From: Nageia nagi
Taxonomy: Eukaryota > Pinophyta
Direction: 5' to 3'
Assembly (NCBI GenBank): GCA_050084985.1
Contig: JBITNC010000001.1
Location: 98,332,001-98,396,000, forward strand
DNA: 64,000 nucleotides
The notes beneath the pieces are model-generated. The model searched no databases. It saw only the letters and a program-made list of their open reading frames with translations, and had not been told where the DNA came from. The translations under genes and the position numbers were made by a program. This document shows, in pieces, positions 23,761-33,130 of the stretch (position 1 is its first letter; each line of letters begins with the position of its first letter).

Positions 23761-25170
23761 TATGATATAATAATGACACATTATAATCAAGGTCAAAATG
23801 TAGAGCCTTTACATATGATAATTCAAGGAATAGTAGGAACAAGAAAATATTATTTAATTGGAGCACTTCATCAAGCATTTCAATACTTTCCATCTATAGA
23901 ACTTCTCCCCTTATTTTACTTGCACCTACAGGAGTTGCAGTATTCAACATTGGTGCTACTACAATCCATGGAGCACTTCCAATTCCTATTGTAGACTTTG
24001 ATAAATTAGAGGGACCAAGATCAAATTCTTTGCAAGAAGATATAAAACATGTCAAATAAATACTCATTTATGAAATGAGCTTCATAGGGAAAAAATGTTA
24101 GAACACAGATTATCACCTTTGTGAAGGTTTTCTAGAAAAGTCAAACACATGCTTTGGAGGAAGGTAAATAATTTTAGTAGGTGATTTAGGACAATTACCA
24201 CTTGTTATGGATAGACCACCATATGCAAGTGATAAACATGCAAACTTATTATGGCAAAAATTTATAACTATTATAACATTAGATAGGGTATTTTGACAAG
24301 AAGGAGAGAGTGAAGATCAAAAGAGGTTTCATCAACTTCTAACAAATATAAGAGATGCAAATCCAATTGAAGATGATTGGAAATTATTGATAACAAGAAT
24401 AAGTTCAAATCTATATCCAACTCTAAGGGATGAATTTAATTATAATATTCATCTATTTACAACTAATGAAAATGTGCATAATCATAATAGGTATGGATTT
24501 ATTTTTAATATATCTAATATTTTGAATATTGAAATACTTTTTGAATTGCAATATAATATTCTAACTAATGAAATATACATGATCATAATAGGTTATGATT
24601 ACTCAATTTAAATTTTCCAGTAACACGTAGTATTGCAAGAAAATCAAGGAGCATGAAACTAGGAGGGGGTGACAATGAAGAAATTGAAATTGAGTTACTA
24701 ATTGCAAAGAATGCAAGCATCATGCTAACATCCAACGTATGGACATAAGCTGACTTGTTAATGGCACATTAGGATATGTTTGAAAAATTATCTACAAATT
24801 ATGTAAGTTTTCACCTGATCTACCAACATACATTATGGTACAATTTGATCATTTTATAGGATGCCCATTTGAAGATAGAGCTATTTCAATTATACCAATA
24901 GAAAGGGTCAAACATGCAAACTTCTATTACAATTGTCTTGGGGCTTGAAAATCCATAAATCACAAGGATTGACACTTAATAAAGCAACAATAGATATTGG
25001 AAAAAGAAACAGATAAGGTCTAACATTTTTTGCTATCTATCACGTCAAAGCATTTGATGGAATTAGAATTTTGGCACCATTTCCATATGACCACTATGTA
25101 AAATTGAATTTAGGAAAAGGAGTTGCACAAAGAAAAGCTAAAGAAGAGAGACTCAAGTATTTGGAATAGC
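23760..25170 (+). pseudogene. PIF1-family helicase domain of the Helitron
   Basis: Motifs appear in order. The Walker A segment at 23,833-23,856 reads VGTRKYYL instead of the expected G-T-G-K-S/T. LFYLHLQELQY covers the Ia region in a shifted frame, then STFGATTIHG-like wording. Walker B reads LIYEMSFIG (Asp of I-D-E-M changed to Tyr, about 24,070). Motif III reads LVGDLGQLPLVMDRPPYAS (24,175-24,230). Then LWQKFITIITLDRVF, LTNIRDANPIEDDW, and after a probable intron ARKSRSMKLGGGDNEEIEIE, IMLTSNVW, WGLKIHKSQGLTLNKATIDI (about 24,943-25,002) and VKAFDGIRILAPFPYD. The helicase would unwind DNA during rolling-circle transposition. The changed Walker residues and stops mean this copy is dead. Confidence 0.9.
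24490..24622 (+). other. Probable intron 3 of the Helitron gene
   Basis: The helicase reading breaks after NENVHNHNR at a GGTATGGATT donor (about 24,489) and resumes after an acceptor AAATTTTCCAG ending near 24,621 with TRSIARKSRSM. The intervening sequence is strongly AT-rich, and it contains a second, imperfect copy of the catgatcataataggttatg exon-end phrase near 24,577, which may be a local duplication. Confidence 0.55.
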
Positions 25171-25484
25171 CAATATTCCATTTTAATTTAATTATTTTTC
25201 TTCTTTTGTATGAATCTTACTCAATATTATCAATAATTCCTTATGTAAGAGTCATATTCATTTGTTAGACCTTGGATTTAAATGAATTTGGGTAATATAT
25301 CTTTGAACAATGATGCAAACTATTGCATATTTATGGTTGAATTCATTTCTAATTCATGGGATGTTTAAAATATTATGGATGAATTTATTTTTAATTAATT
25401 TAATGTGTTGAATATTGGTATTAATAATTGATTTTTATGTACCTCTTAATATTACAATGCATTAGTCACATGGCCACAGATGCC
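25171..25484. other. Helitron 3' flank, nothing recognised
   Basis: AT-rich sequence after the helicase stop. I looked for a short GC-rich hairpin followed by CTAG, CTAA or CTGG, the usual Helitron 3' end, and found none I could defend. Confidence 0.35.
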
Positions 25485-25645
25485 ACTAGCTTTGATATAA
25501 CCCCTTATATATCAAAATATACCAAGAGATATCATTCTTGAGGTGCCTATCTTGGATATAACAATACCAAGAAATGAGATAGGCACCTCAGGAATGATAT
25601 CTCTCAGCATTTTTTTGATATACAAGGGATTATATCAAAGCTAGT
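25485..25645. repeat. 161-bp near-perfect inverted repeat (foldback MITE-like)
   Basis: Left arm 25,485-25,552 begins actagctttgatataacccc and passes through gagatatcattcttgaggtg. The right arm 25,577-25,645 is its reverse complement with about eight mismatches or small gaps. The loop is about 24 nt. The two outer ends are both next to TA, so a TA target duplication with termini GCTTTGATATAA is possible. It could be a foldback or MITE-type non-autonomous transposon. Transcribed, it would form one long hairpin. Confidence 0.85.
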
Positions 25646-26215
25646 TTAATTAGCTCACATATAAGAAATAAATACTATAAAATTAAAATAAATAATAACA
25701 ACCTCAATTATTTTTTGAACAAGATCATTTATATATATAGGTAAAAAATATGTTTGACTATGAATTTAAGGTAAAATAATAAAAATATAAGAGAATATGA
25801 TAATATATATACCGATTAAAAAGTATGCAGATTCAACTATCATTTATATCATTTGAGATCCCACACAAATCTAAAGTAAAGAAAAAATAATCTTAAAATG
25901 TAAGTATTATTTTAAAATTAATACCAATAACCAAATGAATATGTAAAATAAGCTATATAATATAAATAATTTTTTATAAAAACAATCGAACACCAAATTC
26001 TTATTTTTTTTATAATTAGACTCTACATATATATGAGAGGAAAATGAGGAGACCCTTATTATAGTTTTAAACCAAGTAATTTCAAAACTTCCCTAAATTT
26101 CACTACTTATAATGGAGTTTTCAAATAATATGGTCTTTCCTGTATTTTATATAAAGGAATATTGTGATCCATGCATGATAATGAGCTTAAAAACTATAGT
26201 TATTAATTGTAAAAT
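25646..26215. other. AT-rich intergenic DNA
   Basis: Contains cacatataagaaataaata (about 25,658), also present at about 45,124 just left of duplicated copy B, and a diverged copy of the 14,653-14,830 repeat at about 26,051-26,150. No coding remnant. Confidence 0.4.
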
Positions 26216-27290
26216 TGATAAATTTGATCCTTTTCAAGATATTAAATGATAGGCATGAAATTTTATCTTTGATGTTCTCATCATTCCATAGATTTCTATA
26301 TAAAATTTATGATATTTTATTCTTAAAATGGAAATATAGATGCCTTGGTCATTAAATAAAAATTAGTATTTAAATGCTTCAATGAAGAGAAGTCAATCAC
26401 ATATTTTTTTTATCTTTATCTATGCTAAGTCATAATGCGTATTTTTTATTAATGTTTAATTTGTAACTTAAATTACTAATAATATTTTATTATTTTGTAA
26501 AAAAATTAAATATCATAAAGCATTAAGGAGGTTAAAACTCATATGAGATGAGGTTAAAATATCTTAGCTCATTAGGTTGAACATACAAGAATCTACAAAG
26601 TTATGGTGGTGTTGAAGACACCTAAAAATGATTTTTCTTGTATTAAATAATTCATTTTATAGCATCAAAGAATATTTATATAAAAAGGGTCAAAATATAC
26701 CATTGTATAATCAATGTAATATACCATTTTATAATGTAAAAGGTTTCAAACATCAAGAAAGGCATCACAAACAATGTAATTCACAATGATCCCAAGAATC
26801 AAAATATTGCTATAAAAGAATATCAAAAGCAACATAAAGGATAGATCTCATATATGAGCAAAGAGCTAGAGAGAAATATTATAACATGCATTATCATTAT
26901 ACTTGACCAATAAAGGTATTTTGTAACATGACCCATTCTTAGATTTGCTATACCCTTTGTCTTATTTCATGTATTTCAATTATTGCTTATGGATCTGCAT
27001 ATCTCGGGTTGTTAACAATGTGCTTCTCAAAGGCTATTAATGATGTTTGTTTCTCATGGTATGTTGTTGCGATTGATGTGTAATTCCTGTTATTTCACAT
27101 GTATGCGAATTTGATGAAGAAATATCATTTATCATGTTCGTAAAGATGCCATATTTTTGATATATGCTTCAATATCACATTGTAGAAGAGTAGTGCTTCG
27201 ATGTACTATTTAAGCATTATTTTTAGTCTACAAGTTTAGTACTCTTACCCCTTACTCAAATAAAAATCAACTATCCAAGTTTCTAAGAAT
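26216..27290 (+). repeat. Dispersed repeat, second copy at 56,499-57,026
   Basis: 26,216-26,611 matches 56,499-56,960 in the same orientation (shared words include agatgccttggtcattaaa, tttttatctttatctatgct, ataccaagaatc-like and atggtggtgt). The homology resumes at 27,238 (agtactcttaccccttactc) against 56,961 (agtacccctgctctttgctc). The 626 bp at 26,612-27,237 are absent from the other copy, and the other copy has about 70 extra bases near 56,800. No protein is recognised. Confidence 0.75.
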
Positions 27291-27624
27291 CTATGTGATT
27301 CCATTAAAAAAGAAAAAAAAGAATTATTTATTTATTTATTTATCACATTTCTAATTATGTAATTAATTGACAAGATTCCATAAAAAAAGAAAATAAGAAA
27401 TATTTTATTTATTTATGGTGTCTCTAATTATGTAATTTATTGATAATTTTTTGGAATATGATAATTTTAGATTACCAAACATATAGCTTTTCTTTGTTAA
27501 GTTTTACCAAATGCAATGAAATGGTAATGAAGTCTAACTAGATCATTTTAGGCTTTGTTTCATCCTCAACTCATGCACTAAACTTGAAGACATGTATATG
27601 AAATTAGAAAGGGTATATGAGGCA
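27291..27624. other. AT-rich DNA with short TTTA runs
   Basis: Two similar stretches, aaaagaattatttatttatt (about 27,315) and aagaaatattttatttattt (about 27,395), each followed by tctaattatgtaatt, form an approximately 78-bp direct repeat. Nothing else is recognised. Confidence 0.4.
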
Positions 27625-28093
27625 TATATGATACTAGACCAAAAAGAGCTTCTAGAGATGATTTAAAACTCATGCCAAAGTGCTTTATTGGCGGTTATCC
27701 CATTGTCATCTATGCAGGTGCCACCAAAAGTGGGTAATCTATGGTGATAAATAATAAATGCTAGCATATATACCATTAAATCCATATTTGAAAAATATAA
27801 TATGATGGTTATAAGTCATCTCATAAGCCATCCTAAAAAAAAGTAATAATACGACAATTAATAATGGCTACAAATAACATTAGAGGTACCTATTTATGAG
27901 GCAGTTAAAACCATCATAATGTAGATCACTTAAATTGATACAATTTAAAACACTCACTTTGTAAATTAATAAAGAAAAAAAGGACATAGCTTGGAAGCAT
28001 TCTCCTAATGGAAGATGCTTCTAGGCTATGCCATCCTCAGTTTCCCAAGGCACTTGAGCTCAATCATAGTGAGCCCAATTAAAGTGATGACCA
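27625..28093 (-). repeat. Inverted partial copy of the R repeat
   Basis: The reverse complement matches 40,819-41,280, 50,861-51,320 and 59,405-59,800: ccactttaattgggctcact-type start, a TTCCATTAGGAGAATGC-like middle, ccacttttggtggcac and the end ctttttggtctagtat. Divergence is clearly greater than among the other three. It stops where the PPR fragment begins in the other copies. Confidence 0.7.
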
Positions 28094-28197
28094 TGTGCTC
28101 CTAAAGGATGGCCCAGTGGAATTTTCCAATCACTGTTCAAGTTTTTACAAGTGCAACATGTGATATAAAATGATCTAAATGATCCAACAATGTAGTG

Positions 28198-28198
28198 A

Positions 28199-28235
<37 letters not shown>

Positions 28236-28297
28236 ATATATATACATACATACATACGTGCATACATACATACATACATATATATATATATATGTAT
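28198..28297. repeat. (TA)n and (TACA)n microsatellite
   Basis: Alternating TA runs with an inner block of about seven TACA units interrupted by cgtg. The minus-strand open frame over it (28,060-28,329) is purely Tyr/Ile/Met/Cys low complexity and is not a gene. Confidence 0.95.
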
Positions 28298-28386
28298 ATA
28301 TATGACATAAAATTTTCTAAGTACACCATATGATATTAAATGTAATGTTATACAATCATACTTAAATTATTATTCTTTATTTCAGT

Positions 28387-28925
28387 TTTAGGGAGATGAA
28401 TTGCAACATAATGATGATGAATCTTACATAATAAAATGGTTGGCATGTGGTCCAATTCAAGATGTGATTAGATTTTTAGATTAATAATTATAAATGTAAT
28501 ACCAAAAATATAGCTAAACAAATAAAAACTCAAAATAATGACATGTGTGTCGATTCAATTATCAGTTCCAGATTAAGTACAAAAGATACAAACCAGGTTA
28601 CTGAAATAATCACATATTATGGTATTATTATGGAAATCATTTTTTTGAATTTCTTATGATGAGAATACCCCTTGTTAAAATGTGTTTGGGTGAATTTTCT
28701 TGATAATAAGAGTGGAATTAAAATTGATGAAATAGGATACACAATAGTTAACATGAGCATATTACAATGTGGGATAGACTAGAAGATGATCCATATATTT
28801 TATCATCGAAACAGTTTTTTATGTATAGGATTCAATTGAAACTAGTTGGTATGTGGCTCCCATGTCACCTCTAAGAGGGATAAAAGACACTCAAGCATAT
28901 AATATATACACATTTGAAGGAACAT
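28387..28925 (+). mobile_element. CACTA (En/Spm)-like transposase C-terminal remnant, DUF4216-type
   Basis: Plus-strand reading with frameshifts gives SYIIKWLACGP, then NDMCVDSIISSRLSTKD, VTEIITYYGIIMEII, PLLKCVWVNFLDNKSGIKID, EIGYTIVNMS, RLEDDPYILSSKQ and FFMYRIQLKLVG. This order is the conserved C-terminal block of plant CACTA TNP2-like proteins (YYG...EI..L, K..W.D....G.K.DE.G...VN, D.PFI.A.QA.QVFYV.D). Several frames are needed. The transposase core, the sub-terminal repeats and the CACTA ends are not visible, so only this tail is supported. Confidence 0.8.
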
Positions 28926-28965
28926 ATTTTATTGAACTTGAAATTATTCAAAATAATAATATAAA

Positions 28966-29225
28966 TAATTTTTTTTGATTAACAGGTAAATTTTGTATTA
29001 ATAAAAAAAGGTGAAGTTTATAAGGTTCTTCACCAACCTTTACAAAAGGAGCTTCTTTGAAACAATTTTCTCTATGCTACATTCTCCTTAATAGAACATA
29101 AAAAGCCATCAACCAAACATTTCTTTAAACTTTCTATGACTAAGAGAACAAACTTTCTTCAAAGTGACAAAGCTACCAAGATAGGGTTTTCCAATAGGCC
29201 TATCTTTTTAGAAAACTTTACATTA
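28966..29225 (-). mobile_element. LINE 3' end with poly(A) tail
   Basis: Reading the minus strand, a 3' untranslated segment ends ...ttattaatacaaaatttacc, tgttaatc and then A8 (28,968-28,976). This is the usual end of plant LINEs, and the same pattern appears at 57,612-57,660. No ORF2 motif is recognised upstream, so this is a 5'-truncated copy. Confidence 0.55.
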
Positions 29226-29239
29226 ACAAATACACACTC

Positions 29240-29242
<3 letters not shown>

Positions 29243-29287
<45 letters not shown>
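29243..29287. repeat. (TA)n microsatellite, about 22 units
   Basis: Uninterrupted alternating TA. Confidence 0.98.
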
Positions 29288-29290
<3 letters not shown>

Positions 29291-29645
29291 GTACCAAAGT
29301 TTGTAAGCCTAGTAAATGAAGAAAAAGCATGTAATCAACTACCCAAAAGCTTCAGAAGGTTCTAAATCGTTTCTTCATAGTTGAACTTATAGAATATAAT
29401 GTAGCTCTTCCTAAGCAAAATCTCTTGAGACTCGAATGCTTCCCAACCTCTTCATACTTTGTGCTTTTTGCTCCTCTTTTGAGCCTAACCTTTTTAAGCA
29501 TCTCCTTATGTAGCTTAGGACTCAAAAGGTAATGATATTAACATTGAATGCATAAGTAATGATGAAAAAATTGAATACATACATAATGATATCAAGGTTA
29601 CATTTATGGAATCATGATTGGTAGCTTGTACAAGCATAAAAAGGT
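29288..29645. other. Intergenic DNA, nothing recognised
   Basis: No coding remnant, RNA gene or repeat relationship is recognised. Confidence 0.4.
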
Positions 29646-29649
29646 AATG

Positions 29650-30985
29650 CTTAGCCAATTTACTACTTTTGTACTAGTTTTTAATGCTCATTTTTTTTTA
29701 GGTTGAACAATTGCTTTACTTATGCATGACAGTTTTTGATCATATGGTTTATTTAAAATATTTCATATCACATGTCATCATTTAAATATAAGTGTAATAA
29801 GATTCAAATTATATGTTTTATAATTATACTCAATTGATTAAAAAAACACTACAGATTCAATTATATTGAAATGTTTCAAATATGTTTGTCATAATAAATT
29901 TGTAAAGAGTTCTAATATAGACATATTTTTTTTATGTTTAGCTAAGTATTACAAGAATGTTTTTGCCAACTTACCAGTTTTGGATTGGTTTTTGACACTT
30001 GAAATTTTTTTGGGTTGAATAGTTGGTTTCCTTATCCAAGCCAATTTTTGGATCATATAGTGTATTTAAATGATTTCATATCACATATCATAATTTATCT
30101 ATAAAATAATTATGATACATGCCATGTAATGAAGGAGCCTACAATATGTCCTATTATTTTCATCTAATTATTTTGTATATACAACACAATATACACTTGG
30201 TAACCATATGTGTTTTCTATATTTGGCTAGCATATTTTTTCCTATTTACCACTTTTGGACTAGTTTTTGACAAATTTTTGGGTTGAATAGGTGGTTCCTT
30301 CTCCAAGCTTTTTTTATATCATATGGTTTATTTAAATCATATCATATCATATATCATAATTAATTTTTTAAAAAATTTTGATATAGGGCATGTAGTGAAG
30401 GATCCCACAACACGTTTCATTATTTTCATCTAATCATTCTGTATTACAACACAATATGCACTTGGTAACCACATATTTTTTTATGTGTTTAGCTAGCATA
30501 TTTTTGACAACTTACTACTTTTAGACTATTTTTTGATAATTTTATGAGTTGAATAGTTGGTTTATTTCTCCAAGTTAATTTTTGGATCATATTGTGTATT
30601 TAAATCATTTCATATCATATGTCATAATTTATCCTGTAAAAATATTTTGATACAACCCATGCAATGAAGGATACCACAACATGTTCCATTGTTTTCATCT
30701 AATCATGATGTATATACAACATGGATGCACTTGGTAACCACATATTTTTTCTATGTTTGGATAGCATGTTTTTATCAACTTACCACTTTTGGACTCATTT
30801 TTGACAAATTTTTGTTTTGAATAGTTAGTTTCCTTCTCCAAGCTAGTTTTTGGATCATATGGTGTATTTAAATCATTTTATATCATATATCATAATTTAT
30901 TTGTAAAAATATTTTGATATAGGCCATGCAATGAAGGATACCACATCATGTTTCATTATTTTCATTTAATCAGCTAAGTACAAGA
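29650..30985 (+). repeat. Satellite-like array, 268-bp monomers, about 5 units
   Basis: The phrase tttttggatcatat recurs at about 30,044, 30,312 (diverged), 30,580 and 30,848, giving a constant 268-bp period. A first, longer unit (about 313 bp, extra sequence) has it at about 29,732. Each monomer carries caacttaccacttttggact, gttgaatagttggtttcctt, ttcatatcatatatcataat, atgcaatgaaggataccaca and tatacaacacaatatgcact. Monomers are perhaps 80-85% alike by eye. Fragments of the same monomer sit in both large duplicated copies (39,905-40,010 and 40,205-40,275; 49,960-50,070 and 50,275-50,335). Confidence 0.88.
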
Positions 30986-31190
30986 AGATGGGTCCACTTT
31001 ATGGCCAAAAAGTGGATGCCTTTTCTTTGATTTCTAGTTTGGTCATAATTGATTTCAAAATTTGAAGCACTTAGAGATGAAATTTAAAAAAGCCACTTCA
31101 ATAAAAATGTAGTGATCAAGTCTAGTTTTCAAATATGTAATTTATTCCAATACCCATATGAAAAAGAATTAAATTTTGACAGGCATGTAT
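30986..31190. other. Short spacer before the LTR
   Basis: Nothing recognised. The LTR homology starts at 31,191. Confidence 0.4.
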
Positions 31191-31728
31191 TATCATAACC
31201 CAACTTCTTGATGTACATTTCATTGCTAGATTCAAGACTATGTGGCATTTATTTGATGTGAAATAAGAGGATCTTATGATGCTTTGTTTCACTTATGGTA
31301 TTTTTTATCAAATTAATTTAAAAAATTCTCTTATGATAATATGATATTACTATCCTTCTTCATACAAGATATTATCAAGGTACATGTGTCTATGTGTTCA
31401 GGTGATAGGTACAAAGGTGGGATGATCATGTATGGTTAAGGTGATGATTGCTTGAGGTTGTATCCAAGATCTTAGAATCCAAAATTGAGATACCTCTAAT
31501 GACCAAAGTTATGATATCATATAGTTGCATGAGGTGAGGATCAAAAGATCCTTCTAGGATTCTTACTTTTGGTTTTCTGTTGTGAAGATGCCACCAAGGA
31601 CCCCCTAATGGAAAAGTTAGTAGGGATAGGTGATTTATTGCACTTTCATTACATATAGATATTAATTTAATTAATTATATATTACTTAAATTAATAAGAT
31701 TATGTGACAAAGGATTAATTTAATTTTC
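31191..31728 (+). mobile_element. LTR fragment 1 of Ty3/gypsy element
   Basis: Starts tatcataacccaacttcttg, matching the LTR starts at 35,281 and 45,427 (tgtcacaacccaacttcttg), and follows them collinearly through the gtgaagatgccaccaaggac segment and the attaatttaattaatta tract. It ends abruptly at about 31,728, corresponding to about 35,823. It is therefore a 5'-terminal LTR piece of about 540 bp whose first bases have mutated from TGTCAC to TATCAT. Confidence 0.8.
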
Positions 31729-32010
31729 AAAGCCCAACTTGTTGATGTACATTCCCTTTCTAGATTCAGGACTATGTGGTATTTATTTTATGTGAAATAA
31801 AAGGACATTGTGATGTTTTGTTTCACTTATGGAATTTTGTATGAAATTGATTTAAAAATTGCTCTTATGATAATATGATATTATCTATCCTTCTTCATAC
31901 AAGATATTATCGAAGTGTGTGTGTTTATGTGTGTAGGTGATAGGTATGAATGTGGGATGCTCTTGTGTGGTTAAGGAGATGATTGTTTGAGGTTGTATAA
32001 ATTATATTAG
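31729..32010 (+). mobile_element. LTR fragment 2, in tandem with fragment 1
   Basis: From 31,731 the LTR sequence restarts (agcccaacttgttgatgtac) and runs collinearly to ttagaatccacaatc at about 32,010, again a 5' LTR portion. It is immediately followed by a primer-binding-site-like sequence, so it probably represents the 5' LTR of the element whose gag lies downstream, with an internal deletion. Confidence 0.7.
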
Positions 32011-32034
32011 AATCCACAATCAAGTCTTAAAATT

Positions 32035-32052
32035 TTGTACTAGAGCCTAGGT
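32035..32052 (+). promoter_or_regulatory. Primer-binding-site-like sequence
   Basis: ttgtactagagcctagg is close to TGGTATCAGAGCC, the sequence complementary to the 3' end of initiator tRNA-Met that primes many plant LTR retrotransposons. It lies directly after the LTR fragment and before the gag remnant, the expected place. Confidence 0.6.
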
Positions 32053-33130
32053 TTTTAGGTTCACATAAGCATTCTCAAATTTTTAACCAGTAACTTTTAT
32101 GCTTGGGAAAAGATAGCATCCCAATAATACCAGGATAACTTATAGAATGTAGTAATATCCTTGGAACACATAACATGACTTATTATTAAATCATCAAATT
32201 AAAGTTATAAATTTAGGGAGACCATTCCATGAAAACCCTAATAGATATGAATTTTCCAGAAAATATAAAATACGTATCACTATCAAACATAGTCTCTTTA
32301 GGGTAAGGAATAACCCTAAATTAATTAAGCTACCTAGACATGATGATGGTAAGAAACACATGAAGGTATGTTCTACCCTTAACAAGTTATAAATGTTCAA
32401 GAAGAAGAAATTTTTGGTAAGATCTAGCAACATACTTGATGAATATATCTTGGAACAAAATGTAGATTATCATTTTGAATCAAATAATGAGTCAAAAATT
32501 GAAGAGATAACAAAGTACAAGTCTAGTTTCTTACTACTTATTAAAGCAAATCTAGCACAAAAAATTCCATTAAATATTAAGGAGTTGAACCTTTGTACAG
32601 TTGCTAAAATATTGAATAGAAATGGTGCTAATATAAATATTGAAGATCTCAAATTCATTGAAGGGCTCCAATGTATATTATATTTTCCTTGAAAGGTATG
32701 ATGTATTGATTTAAGAGAATAATACATAAAGTTATAAATAAGTATTTTATCAAGGAAATAAATGATTTTATGATCAATGCTCAAGTCAAGAGAAAGATGC
32801 AAAAGTACAAGATTCAGTCTTGGGTAGAAGATTAGGTAATTATAGTTGTATTAAGGATAATTATGTATTTAGAATGATTATGATATGTAAATAAGTTCTT
32901 TGAATATGGTATTTTTTAATAAACTTGAGTTTATTGGAAGATACATTTAAGTCTATTCCATATGTGATATGAAATGGATAAGTTAGATATTTTGATAAAA
33001 AGAAAAGCACATACAATTGAAGGATCAATCTTCTAGTTTTGAACAAAAGGAAGGATTTATCAAAATTGTAAGAGTTATGTCCATACTTGAGGAGATTGGT
33101 TAGTAAATTGAAGACTAACGACCTCAAGGA
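32053..33130 (+). other. Leader of the Ty3/gypsy element with an unassigned 99-codon frame
   Basis: Plus strand 32,393-32,692 is open for 99 codons (starts MFKKKKFLVRSSNILDEY, Lys/Asn/Ile-rich) without a recognised domain. Opposite-strand frames here (32,194-32,433, 32,470-32,802 and 32,861-33,127) look like chance frames. The position between primer site and gag suggests leader or the very N-terminus of gag, but nothing proves that. Confidence 0.35.

Larger units (their letters stand above)
19791..25170 (+). mobile_element. Autonomous-type Helitron remnant (Rep-helicase)
   Basis: A single plus-strand gene layout runs through this region: a basic Arg/Gln/Glu-rich N-terminus (about 20,080-20,500), a cysteine-containing domain and Helitron-like N-terminal region (about 20,760-22,340), an HUH motif, a two-tyrosine motif, and a full-length PIF1-family helicase ending in a natural stop after RLKYLE near 25,168. 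That order is specific to Helitron rolling-circle transposons. Scattered stops and frameshifts make the copy inactive as read. Intron-like gaps with GT and AG borders interrupt the homology at three places. I could not define the 5' TC end or the 3' hairpin and CTRR end. Confidence 0.92.

Noticed and set aside
25485-25645. Conventional microRNA precursor
   Set aside because: Pairing is nearly complete over 68 bp with few bulges, which fits a foldback transposon better than a plant MIR gene. No known mature microRNA sequence was recognised.
25171-25645. The hairpin as the 3' end of the Helitron
   Set aside because: Helitron 3' hairpins are short (about 16-20 nt) and lie a few bases before CTRR. 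This one is 161 bp and has no such context.
28060-28329. 89-codon minus-strand open frame
   Set aside because: Most of it translates the (TA)n/(TACA)n microsatellite.
29650-30985. CRISPR-like or phage-type repeat array
   Set aside because: The repeats are 268 bp, head to tail without spacers, in a clearly eukaryotic context.
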